The notes below the pieces were generated by a model. It searched no databases. It was not told the DNA's origin and saw only the letters and a program-made list of their open reading frames with translations. This document shows positions 9,041 through 20,699 of a stretch of 64,000 bases of DNA, piece after piece; position 1 is the stretch's first letter; each line of letters begins with the position of its first letter. Position numbers and translations under genes: made by a program. Origin of the DNA: Liolophura sinensis (lineage: Eukaryota; Mollusca; Polyplacophora; Chitonida; Chitonidae); the NCBI RefSeq assembly GCF_032854445.1, contig NC_088298.1, positions 1,167,474-1,231,473 on the forward strand, read 5' to 3'.

Positions 9041-9300
9041 CGCATAAAAAAAACAAAAAACATCACGAGTCGCTGAGATCGATTTGACTACAGGCATTTC
9101 CCCATGTAATATGTTTTTTTTTTATCCAAAAATATAATAATACACCATAAAAATGTAATACTATATACACTGTTACAATGTTATACTATACAATGTTATA
9201 CTATACAATGCTATACAATATTATATACTATACAATGTATATGACTCCCTGATCCTGTCATTGGACGACGCAACGCGGACCTCAACGAAATAACCAAAAC
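9041..9300. repeat. Spacer with TCGCTGA.ATCGATTTGAC repeat and TATACTATACAATG run
   Basis: The segment near 9069 repeats at 9724, 7612 and 7024. The TATACTATACAATGTTATAC run (9150-9240) resembles the TATACTG runs at 1545-1722 and 3510-3530, tying this locus to the first gene block. Confidence 0.5.
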
Positions 9301-9665
9301 ATGAGTTTTGGTGCGAAATGGAGCTTACCCATGGGTCAGTTTTGGCGCGAAATGGAGCTGAAGGAGCTGCTCTCGTGCGTGACACGCACACCCATTGGTC
9401 AGTTTTGGCGCGAAATGGAGCTCACCCATTGGTCAGTTTTGGCGCGAAATGGAGCTCACCCATTGGTCAGTTTTGGCGCGAAATGGAGCTGAAGAAGCTG
9501 CTCTCGTGCGTGACACGCACACCCATTGGTCAGTTTTGCTCGAAATGGAGCTAACCCATCGGTCAGTTTTGGCGCGAAATGGAGCTGAAGGAGCTGCTCT
9601 CGTGCATGACATGCACACCCGTTGGTCAGTTTTACGGCGAAGTGGAGCTACAGGCATTTTCCTGA
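9301..9665 (-). promoter_or_regulatory. CCAAT/E2F-type module array, part 2
   Basis: Seven or so modules follow one another, several of them nearly identical 33-bp copies (about 9391, 9424, 9457) and others joined to a GAGCTGAAGGAGCTGCTCTC plus CGTGCGTGACACGCACACC extension. Several keep a perfect TTTTGGCGCGAAA E2F-type palindrome next to ATTGG. The open frames across it in several registers are repeat artefacts. Confidence 0.6.
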
Positions 9666-9669
9666 GGCT

Positions 9670-11265
9670 AACCCATGGGTCCGTTTGGGCGCATAAAAAA
9701 AAAAAACAAAAAAAAAACATGAGTCGCTGACATCGATTTGACAACAGGCATTTTCCCATGTAATATTTTTGCATTGGTCCAACGACGCAACGACACGCTC
9801 TCTCCTCCCCAACCTCCTCCCCAATCGGACATGTTTGCAACGTTCTTTACTACTGGCATCAATCGTGTCCTTCATCTTTAACACCCTGTAATTTATGCTG
9901 GAGGTGTGGTGCCTAGTAGCCAATGAGAGTCGTTAAAAATGCCGGCTTGTTCGTGTAAACTTGGAACCTTCGTTCAACATTCCGCTTTCCAGAATGCCAA
10001 TCGGATTGTACTTTACTGTTCCTAACACAGAAGACTTCAGTACTGGTTCTTAGTCAAATGTAGTCGCCCACAGCGGATGTTGGTGCTGACTTTATTTTCA
10101 ATTTATCAACTTGAGGTACATATTAGAATGTTTTTATGGCATGCACCTGCGAGGAAAGGCATGCTCTTTTCAATGGTATTTGAATGATATTTAATTTCTC
10201 TTCTCCTTTAAGCTATAGAGGGCATTTGTCATATTTACAGCTAACATTGGATTAAATTGACAAGAGGCTTTATTCCAGAGCTTACGTGTGATTATTTTCC
10301 AGCTATCCTACTGTCGTCGCTGCTCTGGTTTTCCTTTAATATTTTATATGATGTACATCTACCATACCAAGGACAAATGAGTTTAACCTTCCGCAGTGTG
10401 AAAAACATAATCACATAATTGATTCTCTATCCGAGACGAAAGATGTCAACTAAATACATAGCCTTATACTGTTGCTTAATTGATGTATCTCGATGCAATA
10501 ATTATGTTATGCAATCCAGCCCGTGCCCTTCCATGTACATGTTTTTGTCTCATTTAGGAATAGCGTTTTTCCAAGCAAATTATTTCATTTAAAGGTAAAC
10601 ATCTTAAAATCGATTATTTCTGTCTAAAATAATTGTGATTACTTTGCAGGTAAGGAGTTGAAGATTGGTTGATTTTTAAATCACTATATTGCAACTGCCA
10701 GTATTCGACGAAATATTTGAACTATGAAATACATGTATCGACTTTTGAAACGCTTTTAATCAACCTAGTTGAAATACAGATACCCATACACACGTTACCG
10801 TAGCAGAATAGCAATGTTAACCGTCCTGTGTGGTCAGAAACAGACAGATTGGATGTAATGTGCCAGACCGCCATCATAACACATCACAAACCACATGATC
10901 AGGGACATAGGAATATTGGATGTGATTTGTCAAATATGTCAAATGTATATGAAATTAGAAGGCAATTCCTGAAAGTGCAATAGTTTGCCATTCTGGCGAG
11001 ATATACAGAAACAAATATGCTCTCAACGATTAACAGTTTACCCGTCGAGAGCAAAATTACGATTCGGTGCGGTCTACGGCTATTGAACGTTCTCCTGTTT
11101 ATTTGTTGGAAACTGAAATCTGACAAGAGTTTGCAAAATAGTAGTTCCCATGCATAATGATATTTCGCCCGTCCATGTTGGAAACAAGGACTAATTCTGT
11201 TTATTCGGCATGAAGCTGCATGAACACATTAACTTAGTCGCTGCTCATTTTATCCAAGAAAATTC
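9670..11265. other. Non-coding DNA
   Basis: Contains the fourth copy of the TCGCTGACATCGATTTGAC repeat (9724) and one arm of a dispersed inverted repeat (10021-10157). No exon or conserved frame is seen. Confidence 0.35.
10021..10157 (+). repeat. Dispersed repeat, arm matching 19089-19224
   Basis: The 137 bp from CCTAACACAGAAGACTTCAG to GCGAGGAAA match the reverse complement of 19089-19224 with only scattered differences. No ends or duplication are visible, so the element type is unknown. Confidence 0.7.
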
Positions 11266-11474
11266 TTTAGAGCCAGGGCCCAGTTGTTCGACAGTGTATT
11301 AGCTAATCCTGGTAATTAGGTCATATTTCATATTTAAAGTTTTTAGCAGTTTTAGTTCATATTTAATATAATGCTACACATTTTTTTAGACTGTGCGCAA
11401 AACTGAAGACTTGACAAAGTTAGATCTGGTATTTATCTTAATCCAGTTTTGAGCAACCGGGCCCTGGACTCTAA
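11266..11474. mobile_element. MITE with TTAGAG.CCAGGGCCC inverted ends
   Basis: Left end TTAGAGCCAGGGCCCAGTTG and right end, read inversely, TTAGAGTCCAGGGCCCGGTT are terminal inverted repeats around about 170 bp of AT-rich, non-coding sequence. The size and structure fit a non-autonomous DNA transposon. Confidence 0.75.
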
Positions 11475-12510
11475 TCAGGGTCTCAGTTATATTCGTTTAC
11501 CTGATATCCGTATAAATAAGAGAAGTATTCAACACAAAACGAAGTCAAATTTCTAAAGACCAGTCTCACTGATAAAATTATCATCATCACCTCTTGAAAT
11601 TATATATATGATTGTAACGGATGATAGTAGTAATTCATTCTATCATTCATTCATTTATGTTATTTATTTATCAGTGTAAAAGTTTGGACACGAATGTTAA
11701 CTATGAAAATCACCCACCCCTTCCCACAACACTCTACCCCACCCCTATCGCCACTTTCCTTCCCAGAACCACTACCTCGGGCCTCAAACCAACACGTGAA
11801 TTCAGACTTCATTCTCAGATAATATCCCTTAACAGAAAATTATGTATGAGCAAGGACTGCATAAGACTGCAGTGATAAACACTAAACCCTTGTGACTGGT
11901 GTTTCAGACATTCTATGCCTATCCATGAATGAACCTCTCTCTAACTTTTAACACAAAACTCTGGCGAATTCCGCCAGGAATTACTCTCTCGTATTCAACC
12001 CGAACCCTTCACTCGAACATTCACACTACACTAAGCCAGAGAGATCTCTGTATGTGTCTAGACCTCCATAACCGACGACATTAACTTTTCCTTCATTTTT
12101 TCCTTTCATTTCACCTCCGCGGGTATTACCACCAGAGCCAATGTCCCAAGTGAATTTCCCACATTTCTGTTGGCTTCTGTCAATGTGAAAAAGTAATAAA
12201 TCATCAAAGGTGATGTGAAAGCTGATGCTCTACATTTTAAAACTATAATGCAGTTTTTTCTGGCAGAAAAGATGTGAATATATATAGGAGACTACAGTGT
12301 ATTGAGTAAAACCAGAGCGACAGTGTGATAGTTGACGAATGATCACACACATTGACAGCCCCTAGTACCATGACATAGTACCGTAATTAGGCGAAAAACA
12401 TGCAATTCTAATATGAAGCAAGGCTTGCATTTTCCTACAGCCGTGAAGCAGAAAAGCATGACCACTAATCTTCTGCTCTATTGCAATGGCAGAATACAGC
12501 TTGAAAAGCC
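11475..12510. other. Non-coding DNA
   Basis: Includes a C-rich stretch (11710-11780) and no supported exon, repeat copy or RNA gene. Confidence 0.3.
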
Positions 12511-12516
12511 TGTGTC

Positions 12517-12573
12517 GCAACCCCTATTGAAATAAATTACCCCTATTGAAACAGTTACTTCAATAGGGGTTGC
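12517..12573. mobile_element. Short hairpin element, GCAACCCCTATTGAA ends
   Basis: GCAACCCCTATTGAA at 12517-12531 and its exact reverse complement at 12559-12573, with a third partial CCCCTATTGAAAC inside. A related pair spans 13039-13122, so this is probably the end structure of a small DNA transposon family. Confidence 0.6.
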
Positions 12574-13038
12574 ACTTGCAAGTTATGTTCGTTTGAATAT
12601 TCTATTTGTTAGTACTGTGTAAAATTGTAATATTGCTAGCTTTGATATAAATATACTTTTTGTGGAACAGGAAATGGGCAAGGATTAGGGTATATGTTAT
12701 ACTGTTAAATATTCTTGTCTTACTTCAAGTACACAGCTCTGTGCCCAAAATTACGGGAAAAGCAGTTATATCCTATTATAATCCATGCTAGTTCTACCGT
12801 TCAGGCAAAATAAATATGTACCACCGTAAAACAGGATTTTCAGCAGCCCCCTCCCTCCCCAATGCCACTAACGCGTCGTGGAAAAATCGTCAACAGCTCA
12901 AAATATTTGTAGAAAAGAAAACAGTTTCTGATATTTTGAACACGTGATATTCTGTCAATTAGACAGGTAATGCTTTGAAACTATTAATATTACAAAAGTG
13001 TGAAATATTTCAAATGGCGAGTAGAATATGCGCAAAAG

Positions 13039-13122
13039 TGCCCTATTGAAATAAATCTTCTTTACTTTAAAAGCGGTTGCCCGTCGCATCCGCTGTTGAA
13101 AACATATTTCAATAGGGGTTGC
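13039..13122. mobile_element. Second GCAACCCCTATTGAA hairpin element
   Basis: CCCTATTGAAATAAAT at the left and TTTCAATAGGGGTTGC at the right form the same inverted ends as at 12517-12573, here with a longer loop. Confidence 0.55.
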
Positions 13123-13313
13123 AACTGCAATTTTCCGAGAAGACCTACGATCATTATCTAAACATAAAAGCGTACATTTATCATGAATACAGTGGAAGTC
13201 AGGAGGCAGAAAGTCCACCCGTAACATGAACTCGTTGGTAAATGGGTACATGTTGAACTCTGTGTAAGGTGGTCTATCGGAACTCACAGGCAGCACAAAG
13301 CAACGTTACGACT

Positions 13314-13460
13314 TTATTTATTTATTTATTTGAATGCTGCTTAACGCCATGTTCAACCGTTTTTCACCTATATGCGAAGGTCGACGCTTTTATGCGTGGG
13401 AGATAGCGGAATACGCGGATTAAACCACGGAGCTTTGGAAAGCTTCTGGCGAACTTTCCC
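13314..13460 (-). mobile_element. Possible diverged SINE 3' region
   Basis: A TTTATTTATTTATTTATTTG tail is followed by GCTTAACGCCATGTTCAACC and TTTTTCACCTATATG, resembling the 3' region of the SINE families here in the same reverse orientation. The rest is too diverged to align by eye. Confidence 0.35.
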
Positions 13461-15176
13461 ACGTGTCACAGTGATAAATGGCAAGCTATCATCAGCGAAC
13501 TGAGGCATATAGAAAAGGATGGGAAATCGTCCCCCCGTCCCTCAGGTCGATTGCCAACCTGCTCACAGTGACAGATTGTCAGTGAAATTACGCACGGGCT
13601 TCCCCGCCATGCGGTTGAAGTTGTTATATAACAGGTGTAGCCGATGAAATAGGCCACACCAAGATATTCGTTACTAACCATCGGCCTACTGTATGCTGTT
13701 AAATGCATGCGATATCATTTTCCGTCTAATTTTGGTATTTGAAAAAAAAGTTGTGTCTTACGAGATATACCGTGAATATATGACTGTTTTTAACAGACGT
13801 TTATTACAAAGCTAAATAGGTGTCCCCTTTCTCAATATAATTGCACGATATGCTGTTAGCTGAAGTAAACATCGCTGCGTTTTCATTGAGAGAATACTGT
13901 ATATAATCTATATAGATTTATAACAATATATTTAAACTTATATATCATAGAGCTTGACAATATATAAAGAAATATATATATATATATATAAAAGAATTTC
14001 TTGTCTGGTTCAAATCAATCCCCATTCCATTTACTCACTTTTTTTACAAACTAAAAAAAGTATGCAATTATAGGGATGGACATCATTATCCTATTCGACA
14101 GAACGATTTCAAGGCACGCACCGTACCAATGTGGACAATGTCTTGGAAGCCAAGACATATTCTGATAAATGCAGATTTCCTCTGAACTTTCAAATTATTT
14201 CTCTTTTTTGTTTTTGTTTTTCGATTTATAAAAATATGACAGCGTGAACAGACACGATACTTTGTTATAGCATACTACACACGAACTAGACACCAAATAT
14301 GTGGAAATTATTTTGGTTCGAGTGATCATATTTTATTACGAAGGGAATTCCAAGAGGAAAGCGCCTTAAAATATCAAAACCTACTTTTGACCCTACTTTT
14401 GTCTTTTGATAAAACAAAAATTATAAATCGCATCACTGCAGTTTTTTTACACATACACATGTTCTTAGGTGATTGTACTTCATATTCAAGTAAGTTTTAC
14501 TTGTTTTTGATGCATGAAAAATACACCTCAGTGCTGCACCGAAATGGGGCGATTTCCTATGTAGTGCAAAGGGTCCTTTGCCACATTCCACCGGAGGCGT
14601 GTGACCATTTGCCAGCTTCAATACAGACGTTTAACACAAACCACCAAAGAACCAAGAAAGTATATAAAGTGCGAAAATATGATGGAATCATGCAAAGAAA
14701 AGCAGTCAACAGTTTTCAATGGTGTTGGAAAAACGCAAGGCGAATGAGTGAAATCAGGATTCAAATCGTGTACCATGCTAGTATATAAGTTGTCAATAAT
14801 AAAATATGTAACTGAGTTGCGTTCTGATTGCAAGTTAACATATACCTTGTTGTGTGGTCGAAACTAATCGGTTCCTTCTAATCGCTCAAGGGGCATTTCG
14901 AAACCTCTGGCATGACCTTGACCCCAGTGCCTACGTAAGGAAAAGTTAAAACAAACGCAAGCATGCGCTGCAATGCATTTAGATGTCGGCTGTTTTACAG
15001 ATATGTCAACATCGGTATGTATAACAGTGAGAATATGGTTGTTTTTAAATGACATCACAGTAGCTCAGTCGGCGTACATACAGATAAAGTGCAATGATAA
15101 AAATCTTAAAAGTAAAAACTGAGACTACTGCATACGCATAAAATGGTCTATCCGGTGAAAAATTCTGGAGTATGGA
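13461..15176. other. Non-coding DNA with one dispersed repeat
   Basis: Contains a TA microsatellite (13970-13990) and the dispersed repeat at 14625-14812. No coding exon is supported. Confidence 0.3.
14625..14812 (+). repeat. Dispersed repeat, also at 22236-22418
   Basis: The motif CAAATCGTGTACCATGCT followed by a TATAAGTT is shared, and the upstream 130 bp align with many small differences (CAACAGTTTTCAATGGTG against CAAAAGATTTCAGTGATG). Same orientation in both copies. Confidence 0.55.
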
Positions 15177-15177
15177 T

Positions 15178-15200
15178 GGTATTTATTTATTTATTTATTT

Positions 15201-15236
<36 letters not shown>

Positions 15237-15428
15237 TTCATTCATTTATTTGATTGGGGTTAAACCCTGTACTCAAGAATATTTCACTTATTCGACGGCG
15301 GCCTACATTATAGTGGGAGGAAACAGGGCAAAGCCCGTGTGAAACCCACAACCATCCGCAGGTTGCTGCAAGACTATCCCACGTACGACTGGAGAGGAAG
15401 CCAGCATGATCTGGACTTAAACTCACGG
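15178..15428 (-). mobile_element. tRNA-derived SINE, 5' truncated
   Basis: A long (ATTT)n tail (15180-15250), then the conserved 3' body (ACTCAAGAATATTTCACTTA, ACGGCGGCC), breaking off at the GAACTCAC region before the tRNA-like head. Confidence 0.8.
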
Positions 15429-15429
15429 C

Positions 15430-17150
15430 AAAGGATAGTACTGAACATTGATGAATCAATAATTAAATGTCCTTGATGCCTGAAATCATGGTTTAAGTTT
15501 TGCTTGCTGTGTTTGTTATGTAAGTACACACCGTACCGTTACAATCATCAACGCCGCCATTATTAATTGTCATCAACCATGACTTTGGTATACATGTTGG
15601 TTAAAGTGTACATAAAGTGTACACGTAAGCGACGTGTGCATTATTACTGCTCTAGAAATTTGTCACTCTGTATACCTGTGGTACACATCTTGTGTACTCT
15701 GTCTGTATTGTACACAACCGTTTATAGACAGTATTACAACAAATAACCTTGTTTCTCATAATCAGTGCATTTCTCACAGCCTAAATATTATTCTTGTCAC
15801 AATCGTCACCGCCATTATTCTGATCGTGTAAGAATCATTATTATATAAAAATCCGACCAGCATTTCACAAAATAATTGCCAACGCATTCAACCTTGACGG
15901 TGTTTTAAGTAATAACTTACTGCTGACGGCGGAACACCTGTCAATGTCCACACGGATGTTATTTGCTTCAGTTGGCTCTAAAAGAGGAACACTGTCTGTG
16001 TTTTCGGCCCAAATAAATTAATAGATAAATAAATAAATACAGGATAGCAGTGACATTTCTCAAAAAAAGAACATTATTTCACGCAAATATCGTCATGTTT
16101 AAAACAAATAATAATCCATTCCATTTTTTTCTGTAAAGGTTATATAAACGTATGATATATATACTTGATGAAAAGTAGCGCTTATACGGGTACCGGTCTT
16201 GTGGGCTCTACACTTTCATCAGCGATTTTAGGCATCTTCACAAAAATCCTTGAGAAGTAGGCTGTAATAAACAACGCAGAGCTTTAGATAGTGGAAACCC
16301 CATTTGAAGGCAACGGGGGTGTTTGGCGTGAAGGCAGTCTGTCGGCGCACGAACGTCCGGACGCCGTCCTACATCAAGTAGAATTTTCTCGTAATAAACT
16401 ATACTCTTATACATTAAGCACGGAAAGCTTATGAAGCTCACAAATTTTCTGGTAGACATTTTAAGTATGTGAATAGCCCCTTCAATCTGTAAAATCATAA
16501 TAAGAATGACAACTAGGAGTGAAATTATTTACTTGACCGTTAACAAGAATTTTTTCATTTGTTATGCGGCCGGTTTACAGCTTTTCCTCAGCAAGCTCGT
16601 CACTCGAAGGACATAGGACTTGAAGCACACTAGAAATGACGTTGTCATAAACAAAGCACAGTGAAGTGACGCCACATACACGCGGAAGCTCACTTGACGC
16701 ATCAGTCCTGACGGAGTTTCCCGAGAAGGGACAGAATTAAGTACGCAAGGACTTAAGGTTGGTTCAGTAGGAAAGATTTTTCATTTCAATTTTTGTTTTA
16801 TTATTGGTTTTTTAAATTTACATCTAATGTCATTATCAGAAACATGTATTTGTAGTATTTAGTATATAATTAAATGTATGGAAGTACATTGTCAAATTTC
16901 TAATGTTTCGTTATTATTTAATAATTAGTGAAAAATGTATTATATGGTGACATGCACATACAAATTAAAATCTTCTTATCTTGACCAAAAAGTACCCAAT
17001 GGCCTGAAAGGTGCGACGTCTCTGTTGTGAGTGCTAATTTCTATTTGACTTGTACATTGATCAAAACTGTTACAGACATATTAGCAAAAGTAAGCTAATT
17101 ATCCCCTGGTGTGCAGTATCACGTCACTGATTTTGTTCGAGGGCTAAATC
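15430..17150. other. Non-coding DNA
   Basis: No supported gene. Fairly AT-rich, with short microsatellites only. Confidence 0.3.
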
Positions 17151-17156
17151 AGGAGA

Positions 17157-17409
17157 GTGAAAGGAAACGCGTTTTCACTTAGTCTATTACACATGTTGTG
17201 GAAATGGAAAACTTTGCGATGGACAGGCTCGGACAAGTCCGCGTGCTTACTTCCCTTGACGACCGCTCTCGGCTGTGCGGAGATCATAAAAAGACGCGAG
17301 GTCAGAGTTGAGAAGGGTGTCATTTGCGCTTGGCAACGGATTACGACGAAAGCTGGTGGATATTTTACATGTTCGGCGGGGTTTAGCGTGCAGAATACAT
17401 TTGTTCGAG
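17157..17409 (+). other. Candidate 5' untranslated first exon and CpG-rich promoter region
   Basis: CpG-richer than its surroundings and ending in a strong donor, CGAG|GTGAGTAC. It precedes by about 1.1 kb the acceptor (TTCAATCAG|, 18539) of the exon that contains the ATG at 18562. Its own frame has no in-frame continuation into that exon, so an untranslated leader is more likely than coding. Confidence 0.35.
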
Positions 17410-18133
17410 GTGAGTACACACAACAGAGAGCTCCTGTAGATATTTAGTTACTCGATCATTTAGATATGTCCCGAGTCGGAGAACACAGATGAAATGCCAA
17501 TCGGTTGATAAAAAATTTGGGAACTTTCATTTGTAAGTCGTCACCCGGTGGCAAAGTGTCGTCAGTTAGAAATGTCGTCTGCTATTATATACAAGCGGTA
17601 AAATGATCAGTCGGATTTCTGCAGACATAATACACTCCTGTGTCTCATCGACAATGATAAACAGAAGGTACTCATCTGGAGCGTTTTTTGTCTCTAATGC
17701 CATTGTAACGTAGCAAAACTATCAAACTATAGCTGGCATATAGGCTTACACGTTGGCCTACACTACAGGACCATTATATAAGCCTAATTAATTACTCAGT
17801 CAGTAATGAACAGCATCAAAAGTCTAGTGAAATATTTGGACAGATTGTTTTACATACGGTTGAACTATCTTCATGATAGAGAGATTGACCACATGTGCAC
17901 GAATTTTATCCCTGAGATAAGTAGGCAATTTACATGTATTAACCCACACATAATTCGTACTACACTCCAATTCTTGAGTGTTTTGTGCTAAATACAGATA
18001 TTTATTTGAGTGCATTGTTATTTAGGTATTTTTTTTATTGTTATTAATCGTGTCCAGTTAAGATTGATTGTTCACATAAAAGTGATTTTGTCTTGTCTTA
18101 TTTTATGTGACAAAGCTGCCATGCTTTACATAT

Positions 18134-18385
18134 TTATTTATTTTATTGGTGTTTTACACCATACTCAAGAATATTTCACTTATATAACGGCAGCCAGCAT
18201 TATGGTGGGAGGAAACCGGGCAGAGCCCCGGGGAAACCCACGATCATACACAGGTTGCTGGCAGACCTTCCCACGTACAGCCTGAGAAGAAGCCAGGATG
18301 AGCTGGACTTGAACTCACAGGGACCGCATTGGTGAGAGGCTCCTGGGTGACTATGCTGTGCTAGCGTGCTAACCAACTGTGCCAC
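18134..18385 (-). mobile_element. tRNA-derived SINE with 12-bp target-site duplication
   Basis: Full-length copy with a tRNA-like head at the right end. TGCTTTACATAT occurs at both 18122-18133 and 18386-18397. It sits in the intron between the candidate leader exon and the first coding exon of the gene at 18562. Confidence 0.9.
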
Positions 18386-18561
18386 TGCTTTACATATATA
18401 TCATGAGTTTAGTTTTATTCAGTTGGATTTTAGTGTCAGCTGGGATTAAGTTAGACATATGTCCTAGTTCCAGGTGTCATCTTGTTTCCATGTATGGAAA
18501 GTTGTAAAATTTTGTCTGTCTTTCGATTTATTCAATCAGTGGACTCTAGCAGTGAACCAAA

Positions 18562-20697
18562 ATGGCAGCTTCAGGCATAGCTGAACATATGGAAGCCCGT
18601 CGTCGCCAGCAGCAAATGAACAAGAAAGCGGCATGGATTTTAGAAAAGCTTGACTCGGTGAGATCCTCACAGAAGACATTTCTTTATACCATAGATGTTA
18701 ACTTGAATTCATATTGCTGAAATTGTGTGTGTGGTTTGCCCAAAGGGGATCTAAAGTGATAAGACTGCTCTCAATGAACACCCTAAAAATGCTTGCATTC
18801 AATGTTGCAAGAATTCTTGCCAATTCCTGTGGCAGGGAATTGCCTCCAACACGTACGTGTGGTCTAAGTTATAAGACCTGAATCCTCTGTTGCCAAATTA
18901 AGTACATTAATGTACTGTGCATTATAAATTAACTTAAATATTAATTGTCTCAGATTTATCAGCAAACTTAAATGGAATAGGTAATAGTTCCTTGTCGAAG
19001 ACTTCACTCTGTAGGCATTAAAGTAGAAGAAAATTTAAACATCAGACAAATACTTTTAAAAGTACTACATTTAAAAGAGTATGTATTTCCTCGCAACTGC
19101 ATGCCATAGAAAAATTCTAATACATATCTGAAGTTGATAAATTATAAACAAAGTCAGCACCAAAATCAGCTGTGGGCAACTCCATTTTGACTAAGAACTA
19201 GTCCTGAAGTCTTCTGTGTTAGGAGGAGAATTGTCGTCGAAAGCCGCCCAAGTGCAGTTCATACATTTCCGGTCAAACTCTTCTTCCCAGAAGGTAGCGA
19301 ACAGTACAGTGTGTTAAAGATGGATTTATGCCAACTTTGCCATTTTCAGGCTTTACATGTTGTGAGAGGAAGAATCGCAAAACTTATGCACCAGGCACCA
19401 CCAGATGGAAAAAATGTGCTTTCAGCCTATATTGTCATTTTTTTCAGTTTTCTTCTCCTTTAAGCTACATGCATATCTATGTAGGCTGCAGTTTATACAG
19501 ACATGTACAATTTAAAAAAAAACTGTGCATGCCTAAAATCCAGCCCAGGTGGACCAGTTTTGTACTGTCCCTTTCCTGTCTTAGGTGGGAGGGTCTTCCA
19601 GCAACCTGCAGCTGGTGGTGGGTTCCCCTGAGTTCTGCCCAGTTTCCTTTCACCATGATGTTGGCTGCCACAATATAAGTGAAATATTTTTGTGTGTGGT
19701 GTATAACACCAATCAAATAAATAAATAAATATTGTGCATATTGATTTTGTTTTGATGATATTACATTTTTGTTCTATACAGGAAGACCTGGAGGAGAAAC
19801 TACAGGCATATCGTCAACAGGAGGGTGGGAACATGAGCACTTATCAGAGTGAACTGACCCCATCCTGTGATCAGACCAATGCTATGTCCACAGACAAGTA
19901 AGTCAAACACCTCCACTGATTATGTTTAATATATTCATACACTAATAAATAGTTCAACAATCAGGCGTCAATCTCAGACCGTACGTGGGAAGGTCTGCAG
20001 CAACCTACGTATGGTCGTGGGTTTTCCCCGGGCTCTACCCAGTTTCCTTCCACCATAATTCTGGCCACCATGGTATAAGTGAAATATTCTTGAGTACGGG
20101 GTAAAACACCAATCAAATAAATAAATAAATCAGGCATAAGTCGTCATCAGGCTATCTGTAAAAACAAATTTGTTGGGCATAACTTCAACCTGTCAGAAAA
20201 AATAAGGGAGTCCAGTAATGAATTCCCTTTTTTCCCATTCTTGCTAATGAAAAAGATAGGAATTTTAAAGAAATTAAGACTGAGAGAAAAACGTTTAAAA
20301 TATGCTTTTATCAAAACCCCACTAAAAAGTTTTTGAGGTGGCCGCTTTTTTTGGAAGGTCAATGAGGATATGCTCAAGAAACATTCACATGTTTTTTGGG
20401 GTTTTTTTGTTTTCAAATGATTAGTGATTAACTTTGTTCTAGTATCCTGGTAAAATTTTGTTTAGCTTGCCAGTGGTGCACCTTTGGAAAGGTAGTGCAC
20501 TGTTCGCTATACTGGAATTCTGAATCATGGTGGAATGTTAAAACTTGATAAACGTGTGCCTGTAGCTTGCTATGAAAAACCTTAACACCCACATTTTGTG
20601 CTGTAATCATTTTCGTTGTACCTTCAGACAAAGGAGAGACGCAGTCCATAAGACTCAGCTGGTGGAATATTCAGCCAAAATTCCAAACCGATATAAT
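18562..20697 (+). CDS. 5' part of an unidentified gene, three coding exons
   Basis: Exon 18540-18657 (acceptor TTCAATCAG|) contains 22 bp of leader, then ATG MAASGIAEHMEARRRQQQ, ending TCG|GTGAGA in phase 0. Exon 19782-19897 (ATACAG|) starts EDLEEKLQAYRQQ and ends AA|GTAAGT in phase 2. Exon 20628-20697 (CTTCAG|) reads QRRDAVHKTQLVEYSAKIPN and ends AAT|GTAAGT in phase 0. Phases join correctly throughout, giving 95 residues with a predicted helical, charged, coiled-coil-like start, no signal peptide and no membrane segment; a cytosolic or nuclear protein is likely. If the last donor is not used, a stop follows four codons later (NVSI stop). Later exons, if any, were not found. I do not recognise the family. 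The introns carry two truncated SINEs. Confidence 0.65.
19089..19224 (-). repeat. Dispersed repeat, arm matching 10021-10157
   Basis: Inverted partner of the left copy, located in an intron of the gene beginning at 18562. Confidence 0.7.
19568..19729 (+). mobile_element. tRNA-derived SINE, 5' truncated
   Basis: Has the body (GGTCTTCCAGCAACCTGCAG), the CACCATGATGTTGGC piece and the CAATCAAATAAATAAATAAA tail, but lacks the tRNA head. Intronic. Confidence 0.75.
19973..20132 (+). mobile_element. tRNA-derived SINE, 5' truncated
   Basis: Begins at CAGACCGTACGTGGGAAGG and runs to the AAATAAATAAATAAAT tail. Intronic, the same truncation class as the copy 240 bp upstream. Confidence 0.75.
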
Positions 20698-20699
20698 GT

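Noticed and set aside
9301-9840. Several overlapping frames of 60-135 codons on both strands
   Set aside because: They are translations of the CCAAT/E2F module array (33-bp units among them) and differ in every register; no gene is supported.
14387-14788. 133-codon + strand frame
   Set aside because: It does not begin at ATG, overlaps a dispersed repeat, and shows no splice sites or protein-like composition.
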